In this document: piece by piece, positions 1 through 5,816 of the stretch
Position numbering within the stretch: the first letter of the stretch is position 1
Layout: each line of letters starts with the position of its first letter
Origin: Chloroflexota bacterium
Lineage (GTDB): Bacteria > Chloroflexota > Limnocylindria > Limnocylindrales > CSP1-4
DNA: 6,645 bases
Direction: 5' to 3'
NCBI GenBank assembly: GCA_021790715.1
Contig: JAJYGK010000099.1
Location: 1 to 6,645, forward strand
Position numbers and translations under genes: made by a program
Notes under the pieces: model-generated
Database searches by the model: none
Told to the model about the DNA's origin: nothing
The model's input: the letters and a program-made list of their open reading frames with translations, nothing else

Positions 1-71
1 ACTGAGCCCGCGCAGCCCGCGATCCGCCCGGATCCGGGTCCGAAGCCCCGAACCGCCCCGCGGCCCGCGTC

Positions 72-80
72 TGTTACGCT
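72..80 (+). promoter_or_regulatory. Possible extended -10 promoter element of leuCD
   Basis: The sequence TGTTACGCT fits the extended -10 pattern TGnTAnnnT. It lies 31 bases before the leuC ATG, which would give a short leader of about 25 bases. No convincing -35 hexamer is present 16-18 bases upstream. The rest of positions 1-111 holds no gene that I can see. It does contain a perfect 12-base palindrome (CCCGGATCCGGG, 27-38) overlapping a GATCCG/CGGATC inverted repeat (21-34), which could be an operator or chance in GC-rich DNA. No leucine-rich leader peptide, T-box or other attenuator is visible in the available bases. The promoter call rests on pattern only. Confidence 0.33.
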
Positions 81-111
81 CAGGATCACGTCCGCACCCC
101 AGCACGAGAAG

Positions 112-1569
112 ATGTCGATGGCCGAGAATCCCCGCCCCCGCACGCTGGTCGAGAAGATCTGGGACGACCACGTCGTCCAGCAGGAGGAGGGCGCGCCCGC
201 CATCCTCGCCATCGACCTCCACCTCGTCCACGAGGTCACCAGCCCGCAGGCCTTCACCGGGCTCCGCGCACGCGGCCTCCGCGTCCGGCACCCGGAGCGC
301 ACCGTGGCCACCGAGGATCACTCGATCCCCACGCTTCCGCGGGGCCGGGACCTCCCGATCGTCGACAGCCAGGCCGCGTTCCAGGTCGCGCAGCTCGAGC
401 GCAACTGCGCGGAGTTCGGGATCCCGCTGCACGACATGGACTCCGACACGCGCGGGATCGTGCACGTGATCGGCCCGGAGCTCGGGCTGAGCCAGCCGGG
501 CATGACGATCGTCTGCGGCGACTCGCACACCGCCACGCACGGGGCCATGGGCGCGCTCGCGTTCGGGATCGGGACCAGCGAGGTCGAGATGGTCCTCGCC
601 ACCCAGACCCTGCTGCAGCGACGCCCGAAGACCTACGAGGTGCGGGTCGACGGGCGGCTGGCGCCCGGCGTGTCGGCGAAGGACATCATCCTCGCGCTCA
701 TCGCGAAGATCGGGATCGGCGGCGGCACCGGGCACGTGTTCGAGTACACGGGCGAGGCGATCCGGGCGCTCGGCATGGAGCAGCGCATGACGATCTGCAA
801 CATGTCGATCGAGGGCGGGGCGCGCGCCGGCCTCGTCGCGCCGGACGACACGACGTTCGAGTACCTCCACGGCAGGCGGCACGCGCCGCAGGGCGCCGCG
901 TGGGACGCCGCGGTGGCGCGCTGGCGCAGGCTCCCCTCCGACCCCGGCGCGACCTACGACCGGACCGTCACGCTCGACGCCTCGGCACTCGAACCGATGG
1001 TGACGTACGGGACGAACCCGGGGATGGGCGTGCCGGTCGACGGACGGGTCCCCGACCCGGCACGGGCGGCGGACGACGCGACACGACGCGCGATCGAGAA
1101 GGCCCTCGCGTACATGGACCTGCGGCCGGGCGAGCCGATCGCCGGCCGGAGGGTCGATGTCGTCTTCATCGGCTCCTGCACGAACAGCCGGATCGGCGAC
1201 CTGCGACAGGCCGCGGCGATCCTCCGGGGCCGGCACGTCGCCACGGGGACGCGCGTGCTGGTCGTGCCCGGCTCGCAGCAGGTCAAGGCCCAGGCCGAGC
1301 GCGAGGGGCTCGACGAGGTCTTCCGCGCCGCCGGCGCGGAGTGGCGCGAATCGGGCTGCTCGATGTGCATCGCGATGAACGGCGACCAGCTGGAGCCCGG
1401 GCAGTACGCGATCAGCACGAGCAACCGCAACTTCGAGGGCCGGCAGGGCACGGGCGGGCGCACCTTCCTGGCCTCGCCGCTGACCGCCGCCGCCAGCGCG
1501 ATCGCGGGGGCCGTGGCGGATCCCCGCCCGCTCGTCGATCGGGACCCCGTCGTGCTGGAGGGACGCTGA
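112..1569 (+). CDS. leuC: 3-isopropylmalate dehydratase large subunit (LeuC)
   Basis: LeuC is the catalytic large subunit of isopropylmalate isomerase. With LeuD it interconverts 2- and 3-isopropylmalate, the second step of leucine biosynthesis, in the cytoplasm. The protein is 485 residues (E. coli LeuC is 466), and the aconitase-family fold spans nearly all of it. Diagnostic motifs are HLVHEVTSPQAF near the N-terminus, CGDSHTATHGA (around residues 135-145) and TYGTNPGMG. The three [4Fe-4S] ligands are all present: Cys356 in GSCTNSR, and Cys416 and Cys419 in GCSMC. STSNRNFEGRQG lies near the C-terminus. Two ATGs compete as start. A GAGAAG at 106-111 abuts the ATG at 112 but sits a better 6 bases from the in-frame ATG at 118, so translation may begin MAENPRPR, two residues later. 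leuD follows after one base, so the two are surely co-transcribed. Family assignment is near certain; the exact start is not. Confidence 0.97.
   Translation: MSMAENPRPRTLVEKIWDDHVVQQEEGAPAILAIDLHLVHEVTSPQAFTGLRARGLRVRHPERTVATEDHSIPTLPRGRDLPIVDSQAAFQVAQLERNCAEFGIPLHDMDSDTRGIVHVIGPELGLSQPGMTIVCGDSHTATHGAMGALAFGIGTSEVEMVLATQTLLQRRPKTYEVRVDGRLAPGVSAKDIILALIAKIGIGGGTGHVFEYTGEAIRALGMEQRMTICNMSIEGGARAGLVAPDDTTFEYLHGRRHAPQGAAWDAAVARWRRLPSDPGATYDRTVTLDASALEPMVTYGTNPGMGVPVDGRVPDPARAADDATRRAIEKALAYMDLRPGEPIAGRRVDVVFIGSCTNSRIGDLRQAAAILRGRHVATGTRVLVVPGSQQVKAQAEREGLDEVFRAAGAEWRESGCSMCIAMNGDQLEPGQYAISTSNRNFEGRQGTGGRTFLASPLTAAASAIAGAVADPRPLVDRDPVVLEGR
1557..1563 (+). promoter_or_regulatory. Strong ribosome binding site of leuD inside leuC
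   Basis: GGAGGGA ends 7 bases before the leuD ATG at 1571 and lies within the last codons of leuC. Together with the single base separating the leuC stop from the leuD start, it fixes the leuD start and suggests coupled synthesis of the two enzyme subunits. Confidence 0.8.
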
Positions 1570-1570
1570 C

Positions 1571-2215
1571 ATGCCGGACGCCGTGCGCGCGTTCACGAGC
1601 CGCGTGATCCCGCTGCCGATGGAGAACGTCGACACCGACCAGATCATCCCGGCCCGCTACCTGAAGACGACCGAGAAGTCGGGGCTCGCGGAAGGGCTCT
1701 TCTCCAACTGGCGCTACGCGCCCGACGGGTCGCCGCACCCCGACTTCGTGCTCAACCGGCCGGAGATGCAGGGGCGCGCGATCCTGCTGGCCGGCGCCAA
1801 CTTCGGGCCGGGCTCGTCACGCGAGCACGCGCCCTGGGCCCTCCTCTCGTGGGGCATCCGCGCCGTCATCTCGACCGGCTTTGCCGATATCTTCCGCGCG
1901 AACTCGCTCAAGAACGGGCTGCTGCCGGTGGCGGTCTCGCCCGAGCGGCACGCGGCGTTGTTCGACCTCGTCGCGGCCGACCCGGACGTCGAGCTGACGG
2001 TGGACCTGGAGGCACAGCGGGTGACGGTCCGGTCGAGCCGGCCGGACGCCGATGCGGCGGCCCGGGTCGGCGAGTCGTTCGGCTTCGAGATCGACCCGTT
2101 CGCGCGGCAGATGCTGCTGGAGGGCACCGACGAGATCGGCTACGTGCTCGCGCGGCTGCCGGCGATCGAGGCCTGGGAGGCGGGCCACCCGGCACCCGTG
2201 AACACGCGCGGTTAG
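1571..2215 (+). CDS. leuD: 3-isopropylmalate dehydratase small subunit (LeuD)
   Basis: LeuD is the small subunit that supplies the swivelling aconitase C-terminal-type domain to the LeuC/LeuD enzyme. The protein is 214 residues, close to the usual 200 or so for bacterial LeuD. NVDTDQIIPARYL lies at residues 19-31, followed by the KTTEKSG loop that lies near the substrate in this family. The signature NFGPGSSREHAPWAL starts at Asn77, then come FADIFRANSLKNGLLPV and a C-terminal DEIGYVLARLPAIEAWEA. In E. coli LeuD the fourth residue of NFGxGSSRE is Cys; here it is Pro80. This Cys is not a cluster ligand, so activity is not in doubt. The start is set by the strong upstream SD. The TAG stop (2213-2215) overlaps the stop codon of the convergent transporter gene, so any leuCD terminator must lie inside that gene. 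Confidence 0.96.
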   Translation: MPDAVRAFTSRVIPLPMENVDTDQIIPARYLKTTEKSGLAEGLFSNWRYAPDGSPHPDFVLNRPEMQGRAILLAGANFGPGSSREHAPWALLSWGIRAVISTGFADIFRANSLKNGLLPVAVSPERHAALFDLVAADPDVELTVDLEAQRVTVRSSRPDADAAARVGESFGFEIDPFARQMLLEGTDEIGYVLARLPAIEAWEAGHPAPVNTRG

Positions 2216-5200
2216 CCGTCGCGCCTCGGGGCCGGCCCTGTGGCGCCTCCCTGGCTCGCGGCCGACTGGCCCGCGCTGGCCCGACCCTCTCCCGGCGGAT
2301 TTGCCGGTCCGGCCGGACTCCGCCCGCTTCGCGGCCGCGACGGCCACCAGGTGCGGTCGCCGACCACGGTGGTGAGGGCCGGGACCAGGATCGAGCGCAC
2401 GAGGAACGTGTCGATCAGGACGCCCACCGCAACCGCGACGCCGACCTGGAACAGCACGACCAGCGGCGCCGAGGCCATCGACCCGAACGTGCCGGCCAGG
2501 ATGATCCCGGCCGACGTGATCACCGCGCCCGTCCGGCCCGAGGCCAGCCGGATCCCCTCCCGGATCGGATGCGCCTCGCTCTCCTCCCGCACCCGGCTCA
2601 TCAGGAAGATGTTGTAGTCGGAGCCGAGCGCGACCAGCAGCACGAACACCATGAGCGGCAGGAAGTAGTTCACGCCCGGCTGCCCGAGGACCGACTGGAA
2701 CAGCCACGACGAGAGCCCGAGCGTGCTCAGGTACGACAGCAGCACGGTGAGCACCAGGTAGATCGGCGCCACGATCGCCCGCAGCAGCAGGACGAGCACG
2801 AGGAAGACGCCGACGACCGTGATCACGGCGACGTGCTGGAAGTCGGTGTCGAGCGCCGTCTGCGTGTCCGCGAGCTCGGCGGTCGCGCCCCCGATGTACG
2901 CCACGGAACCGTGCCCGAGCTGGCTGGCGAGCGGGTCGAACACGGTCCGCGCCCGGCGGATCGTGTCGAAGGCGGCGGTCGAGTACGGGTCGTCGCTGGT
3001 GATCACGTACAGGCGCGTCACCGATCGGTTGGCCGACATGAACGCTGCCAGCGTGGAATCGACCTGCTGACCGGCCGTCCCGGTCAGAGCCGTGGGGATG
3101 AAGAGGTCGTCGGGAAGCGCGGCGTACGCGGCCGAGAGCGACCGCAGATCGGCGGGCAGCCGCCCGAACGTCGTCTGGATCTGCTGCTGGAGCGCCGCCG
3201 CCTGCGGCGTCTGCGGAAGGCTCTTCGGGAAGAGCACGGCGTCCGGCTGGGAGTCGAACGACGTCGCCAGCGCGTCGAGCCGGCCCGACAGGTCGATCAC
3301 GGTCGCCGGCGAGGGCTGCCCACCGGCCGCCTGCGCCTGCTGGAGCGCGACGAGGTCGGACCGGGCCTGCTGGAACGCGGGCAGCCCGGCGGTCGACGGG
3401 TATGCCGCGGCGAGCTCCTGGAGGTAGCCGCCGACGACCTGGAGTGACTGCGCCGCACTCCCCGCTGATGCCGGCGTCGACGGCGTCCGGAGCGCGGCCG
3501 ACAGCGACCGGAGCTGGCCGGACACGAGGGCGCCCTGCCGGAGCTGCGTGATCAGCCCGGGGGCGGTCTCGAGATCGGAGAGCGCGGCCGTGTACGTCGA
3601 CGTCGAGGTGATCGACGGGAAGGCCGGCCCGAGCGCCCTGACGTAGGCGGTGGCCGACTCGAGCCCTGCGGTCACGGCCGGCTTGAGCAGCGCGGCCGGA
3701 TCGGTCGCGCTCGCGGATCCCGGTGTTCCGGGCGAGCCCGACGTCCCGGAGGCTTCCGGCGAGCCGGAGGACGAGGCGAACCCGGCGGCCATCGTGTCGA
3801 GCTGCTGGGACGGCACGAACGCGCTCGGGACGCTCCCGTTGCCCGTCGGCGCGATGACGCTCGTCGCGCTCTGCACGCCCTGCGTCTTCATGAGCTCGTC
3901 GGTGACGTCGCGCAGCCGGGCGAGCGAGGCGGGCGCGAGGAGGTCCACCCCGTTCCCCGCCTGGACGACGGCGCTGGCCGGCATGATCTTGCCCATCCCC
4001 AGGTGCGCGGCGACCTCGTTGAAGCCGATGCGCGCGTCGGACGTCGCCGGCAGGTCGGTCAGGGCGTCGAAGTTCGTCTTCATCAGCGGCAGGTGCGCCA
4101 CCGGCACCAGCAGGGCGACCAGGAGGACGATCGTGACGATGCCGGGGCGGCGCGAGACGCCCGAGGCGAGCCGCGCGAAGAACCCCCGCGGCTCCCCTGC
4201 GGCCCCGTTCTGCTCGTGGAGCGGCCAGAAGAGGTAGTGGCCGAAGATCGCGAGCAGGGCCGGCGCAAGGGTCAACCCGGCCACGAGCGTCACGAAGACG
4301 GCCACCGCGAGCGCAGGGCCCGTCGTCTGGATCATGCCGAACTGGCCGAAGATCATCGATCCGAGGCCCACGATGACGGTCGCGGCGCTGGCGGTGATCA
4401 CGGCGCCGATCCGGCCCACGGTGGCCTGCGAGGCCGTGTGCCAGTCGCGGCCCGCGACCTCCTCTCTGAAGCGCGAGATCAGGAAGATCGTGTAGTCGGT
4501 GCCGACGCCGAACACGATCACGACCACGAACGTGTCGAGCAGCGAGGAGATGTTCCAGCCGGCCGCGGCGAGCACGCCCAGCAGGCCGCGCGAGACGAGG
4601 AACGCGGCACCGATCGTGACCAGGGGGATGAGCGCGGCCAGGGGCGCGCGGTAGATCAGCAGCAGGATCACCAGCACCAGCACGACCGTGACGAGCGTCG
4701 TGCTGTCCGTGCCCTTGAGGATCGCGTTCAGGTAGTCGACGCTGATCCCGGCCGAGCCGGTGACGTTCGCCTGGAGCCCGGCCGGCACCGTCCGGGACAG
4801 GTACGCCCGCAGGGCATCGACCGCGTTCCCGGCGCCGCCCGCCATGGATGAGACCTTCAGGTTCACGTTCATGAGCTCGAGCTTCCCGTCCGGGCTCCGC
4901 ATCATCGTCGCGAGCTCGGGGTTGCTCTCCGGCGTGTCGACGCTCGCCACGACGTCGCGCAGGTCCGACGGGGCCGCCGGGCTGGTGACCCAGCCGGCCA
5001 CCTGGGCCATGTACGTGCGATCGGCCTGCGTCAGGCCGGAGTTGTTCGTGAACGCGATGGTGGCCGTGCTGGCCGAGACCTCCTTCGGGAAGGCCTTCTC
5101 GAGCACGTTCCGGGCGAGGACCGACTCGGCGGTCGGAGGAAGGAAGGAGCTCTGGTCCGTGGACCCCTCCGTTGCCAGGGAGGGGGCGAAGAGCAGCGCC

Positions 5201-5277
5201 GCGACGGCCAGGACGACCCACACGACCGGGATGACGTACCGCAGACGGAAGGCGAGCGAGCCGAGTCGTTCGAACAT
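2212..5277 (-). CDS. MMPL/RND-family transporter with enlarged second extracytoplasmic loop
   Basis: This is a 1021-residue polytopic inner-membrane protein of the MMPL branch of the RND superfamily, which exports lipids and other hydrophobic compounds using the proton gradient. The substrate cannot be told from sequence. Topology repeats twice. TM1 is at about 14-31, loop 1 at 32-191, and TM2-6 lie between about 194 and 345. TM7 is at about 378-395, loop 2 at 397-815, and TM8-12 run from about 817 to 970. Both halves keep the Asp-Tyr pair used for proton relay in MmpL3-type proteins: Asp261-Tyr262 in FGVGTDYTIF and Asp887-Tyr888 in LGSDYNIF. The following SRFREE and SRVREE, and the pair GRIGAVITASAA / GRTGAVITSAG, also betray the internal duplication. 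Loop 2 is about 420 residues and carries a Gly/Ser/Pro-rich stretch (about 499-526) and Ala/Gln/Leu-rich helical sequence. A Pro/Gly/Arg tail follows residue 978. I chose the start MFERLGSL at 5277 over an upstream ATG at 5316 because of its well-placed SD. It is divergent from feoA. Confidence 0.93.
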   Translation of the reverse strand: MFERLGSLAFRLRYVIPVVWVVLAVAALLFAPSLATEGSTDQSSFLPPTAESVLARNVLEKAFPKEVSASTATIAFTNNSGLTQADRTYMAQVAGWVTSPAAPSDLRDVVASVDTPESNPELATMMRSPDGKLELMNVNLKVSSMAGGAGNAVDALRAYLSRTVPAGLQANVTGSAGISVDYLNAILKGTDSTTLVTVVLVLVILLLIYRAPLAALIPLVTIGAAFLVSRGLLGVLAAAGWNISSLLDTFVVVIVFGVGTDYTIFLISRFREEVAGRDWHTASQATVGRIGAVITASAATVIVGLGSMIFGQFGMIQTTGPALAVAVFVTLVAGLTLAPALLAIFGHYLFWPLHEQNGAAGEPRGFFARLASGVSRRPGIVTIVLLVALLVPVAHLPLMKTNFDALTDLPATSDARIGFNEVAAHLGMGKIMPASAVVQAGNGVDLLAPASLARLRDVTDELMKTQGVQSATSVIAPTGNGSVPSAFVPSQQLDTMAAGFASSSGSPEASGTSGSPGTPGSASATDPAALLKPAVTAGLESATAYVRALGPAFPSITSTSTYTAALSDLETAPGLITQLRQGALVSGQLRSLSAALRTPSTPASAGSAAQSLQVVGGYLQELAAAYPSTAGLPAFQQARSDLVALQQAQAAGGQPSPATVIDLSGRLDALATSFDSQPDAVLFPKSLPQTPQAAALQQQIQTTFGRLPADLRSLSAAYAALPDDLFIPTALTGTAGQQVDSTLAAFMSANRSVTRLYVITSDDPYSTAAFDTIRRARTVFDPLASQLGHGSVAYIGGATAELADTQTALDTDFQHVAVITVVGVFLVLVLLLRAIVAPIYLVLTVLLSYLSTLGLSSWLFQSVLGQPGVNYFLPLMVFVLLVALGSDYNIFLMSRVREESEAHPIREGIRLASGRTGAVITSAGIILAGTFGSMASAPLVVLFQVGVAVAVGVLIDTFLVRSILVPALTTVVGDRTWWPSRPRSGRSPAGPANPPGEGRASAGQSAASQGGATGPAPRRDG

Positions 5278-5281
5278 CAGG

Positions 5282-5289
5282 TCACCTTT
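5282..5289 (-). promoter_or_regulatory. Ribosome binding site that decides the MMPL start
   Basis: On the minus strand the sequence reads AAAGGTGACCTGATG, with AGG 7 bases before the ATG at 5277-5275. This supports 5277 as start and demotes the in-frame ATG at 5316, which would add 13 hydrophilic residues (MLVPDRRDIKGDL) before the first membrane segment. Confidence 0.75.
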
Positions 5290-5292
5290 GAT

Positions 5293-5310
5293 GTCCCGGC
5301 GGTCCGGGAC
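5293..5310 (-). promoter_or_regulatory. Perfect inverted repeat just upstream of the MMPL SD
   Basis: GTCCCGG and CCGGGAC form a perfect 7-base inverted repeat around a 4-base centre, ending 3 bases before the AAAGGTGA ribosome binding site of the transporter gene. It could be a repressor operator in the transporter promoter region or a stable hairpin in its 5' leader. A second repeat (GCACGC/GCGTGC, 5313-5330) follows directly. A third (CCGGGC/GCCCGG, 5377-5394) lies further into the divergent region. Short GC palindromes are common by chance at this base composition, so a regulatory role is inference. Confidence 0.4.
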
Positions 5311-5344
5311 GAGCACGCAACCGCGCGTGCCGTGCGCGCGTCAC

Positions 5345-5350
5345 ACCCTA
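5345..5350 (-). promoter_or_regulatory. Weak candidate -10 element for the MMPL gene
   Basis: On the minus strand TAGGGT matches TAnnnT about 70 bases before the start codon at 5277. That would place both inverted repeats at 5293-5330 inside a roughly 60-base leader. No matching -35 is evident 17-18 bases upstream. In such GC-rich DNA the hexamer is one of few candidates, but support is slight. Confidence 0.2.
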
Positions 5351-5483
5351 TCCGGCGGGGACGCACGCGGACAGCGCCGGGCGGCAGGGCCCGGACGGGC
5401 GCGTCGGCAGGACCGGTTCGGAGTCGCTGCCGGCGCTCGGCAAGATGGGGCCATTGTGCCCTACCGGCCGGGTGGCCGCGGTG

Positions 5484-5502
5484 GCTCACTACCGCCGTGA
5501 GC
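5484..5502 (+). promoter_or_regulatory. Inverted repeat containing the feoA start codon
   Basis: GCTCAC (5484-5489) and GTGAGC (5497-5502) are perfect inverted copies around TACCGCC. The first three bases of the right arm are the proposed GTG start of feoA. As DNA this is a 19-base operator-like element. As RNA, if transcription starts upstream, it is a stem that would bury the start codon. If the gene is leaderless, only the DNA reading applies. The repeat does not resemble a known iron-regulator consensus that I can name. Confidence 0.38.
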
Positions 5503-5793
5503 AATTCCGAGTTGAATGGTCTGAAATCGCTCAAATCGATCACGACCGATGCGGGCGCCCGCTCCTCCCTGGCGTCGCTCGATACCGCCCGCCCGGGCGA
5601 GCTGCGGCGGGTCGCACGGATCGATCCGGCGCAGGCCCACGATCTCGCCCAGCACGGCCTCATCGAGGGCGCCACGATCCGGGTCGAATCGAAGGCGCCG
5701 CTCGGCGGTCCGGTCGTGATCTCCCTCGGCCGGGCCCGCCTCGCCATCGGGCGCGACGTCGCGCGCGGCATCCGCGTGGAGGATGTCGCATGA
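5497..5793 (+). CDS. feoA: Ferrous iron transport protein A (FeoA)
   Basis: FeoA is a small cytoplasmic SH3-like protein that works with the FeoB permease in Fe2+ uptake. The product is 98 residues. The FeoA domain covers about residues 25-97, from SLASLDTARPGELRRVARI to RVEDVA. The family pattern appears in LAQHGLIEGATIRVESKAPLGGPVVI, which aligns with the usual L..mGl.pG..v.v...aPlGdP. The first 24 residues lie outside the domain and come from an unusually AT-rich stretch, including a 9-base near-repeat encoding KSLKSI. The start is uncertain. GTG at 5497 is the most plausible, TTG at 5512 is the only later alternative before the domain, and neither has a clear SD, so translation may be leaderless. 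The gene precedes feoB, with overlapping stop/start signals at the junction. Family assignment is firm. Confidence 0.87.
   Translation: MSNSELNGLKSLKSITTDAGARSSLASLDTARPGELRRVARIDPAQAHDLAQHGLIEGATIRVESKAPLGGPVVISLGRARLAIGRDVARGIRVEDVA
5778..5783 (+). promoter_or_regulatory. Ribosome binding site at the feoA-feoB junction
   Basis: GGAGGA lies in the last codons of feoA. It abuts the ATG at 5784-5786 (frame not used) and the in-frame feoB ATG at 5783, too close for either. It is correctly placed, with about 6-7 bases between, for the ATG at 5790, which opens only an 8-codon frame. It is 30 or more bases from the feoB ATG at 5813, which itself has only a weak GAGG at 5797-5800. The best SD in the region therefore points at the mini-ORF rather than directly at feoB. 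Confidence 0.55.
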
Positions 5794-5816
5794 GACGAGG
5801 CGCAGCGCACGCATGA
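5790..5816 (+). CDS. 8-codon mini-ORF bridging feoA and feoB
   Basis: The ATG at 5790 overlaps the feoA stop (ATGA, 5790-5793). The frame reads MRRGAAHA and ends at TGA 5814-5816, which in turn overlaps the feoB ATG (ATGA, 5813-5816). It has the best-spaced SD of the junction. It may act as a coupling peptide handing ribosomes from feoA to feoB. It could equally be chance, or a sign that the true feoB start is the in-frame ATG at 5783. No homology can be claimed for eight residues. Confidence 0.3.
   Translation: MRRGAAHA

Larger units (their letters stand above)
5278..5496. other. Divergent intergenic region between MMPL gene and feoA
   Basis: These 219 bases separate two divergently read genes and must hold both promoters. 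I see several short inverted repeats but no recognisable Fur box (GATAAT repeats) or DtxR/IdeR box (TTAGGTTAG-type 19-mer). No clear -35/-10 pair faces feoA. No convincing coding sequence lies here: the frame that runs through it into feoA, from an ATG at 5332, encodes an Arg/Gly-rich stretch with no family resemblance. Confidence 0.6.

Noticed and set aside
21..38. GATCCG/CGGATC and CCCGGATCCGGG palindromes before leuC as a terminator or attenuator
   Set aside because: There is no U-tract, no leader peptide and no alternative pairing partner that I can see. With GC this high, short palindromes are weak evidence, so I mention them only with the promoter entry.
1849..3447. A 532-codon + strand frame, and further + strand frames at 2240-2617, 3650-4237 and 4003-4851
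   Set aside because: They run antisense to the MMPL gene or out of frame in leuD, have biased low-complexity composition (Arg/Asp/Glu/His or Ala/Ser-rich) and show no domain motifs.
1817..5221. A 1134-codon open frame on the minus strand, longer than the MMPL frame it overlaps
   Set aside because: Its translation is a monotonous Arg/Gly/Ala/Pro/His sequence with no recognisable domain, and it overlaps the real transporter and antisense leuD. Long open shadow frames are expected when stop codons are rare at high GC. The neighbouring frame has the membrane segments and the two DY motifs.
5332..5496. Upstream extension of feoA to the ATG at 5332
   Set aside because: The added 55 residues are Arg/Gly-rich with no family similarity, and they would place the divergent promoters inside the gene. 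FeoA proteins are normally 75-100 residues, which fits the GTG at 5497.
5512..5540. Possible internal promoter (TTGAAT and a downstream ATCGAT) in the AT-rich start of feoA
   Set aside because: The -10 match is poor, and no ATG, GTG or TTG start lies between it and the FeoA domain, so a transcript beginning there could not make a full FeoA.
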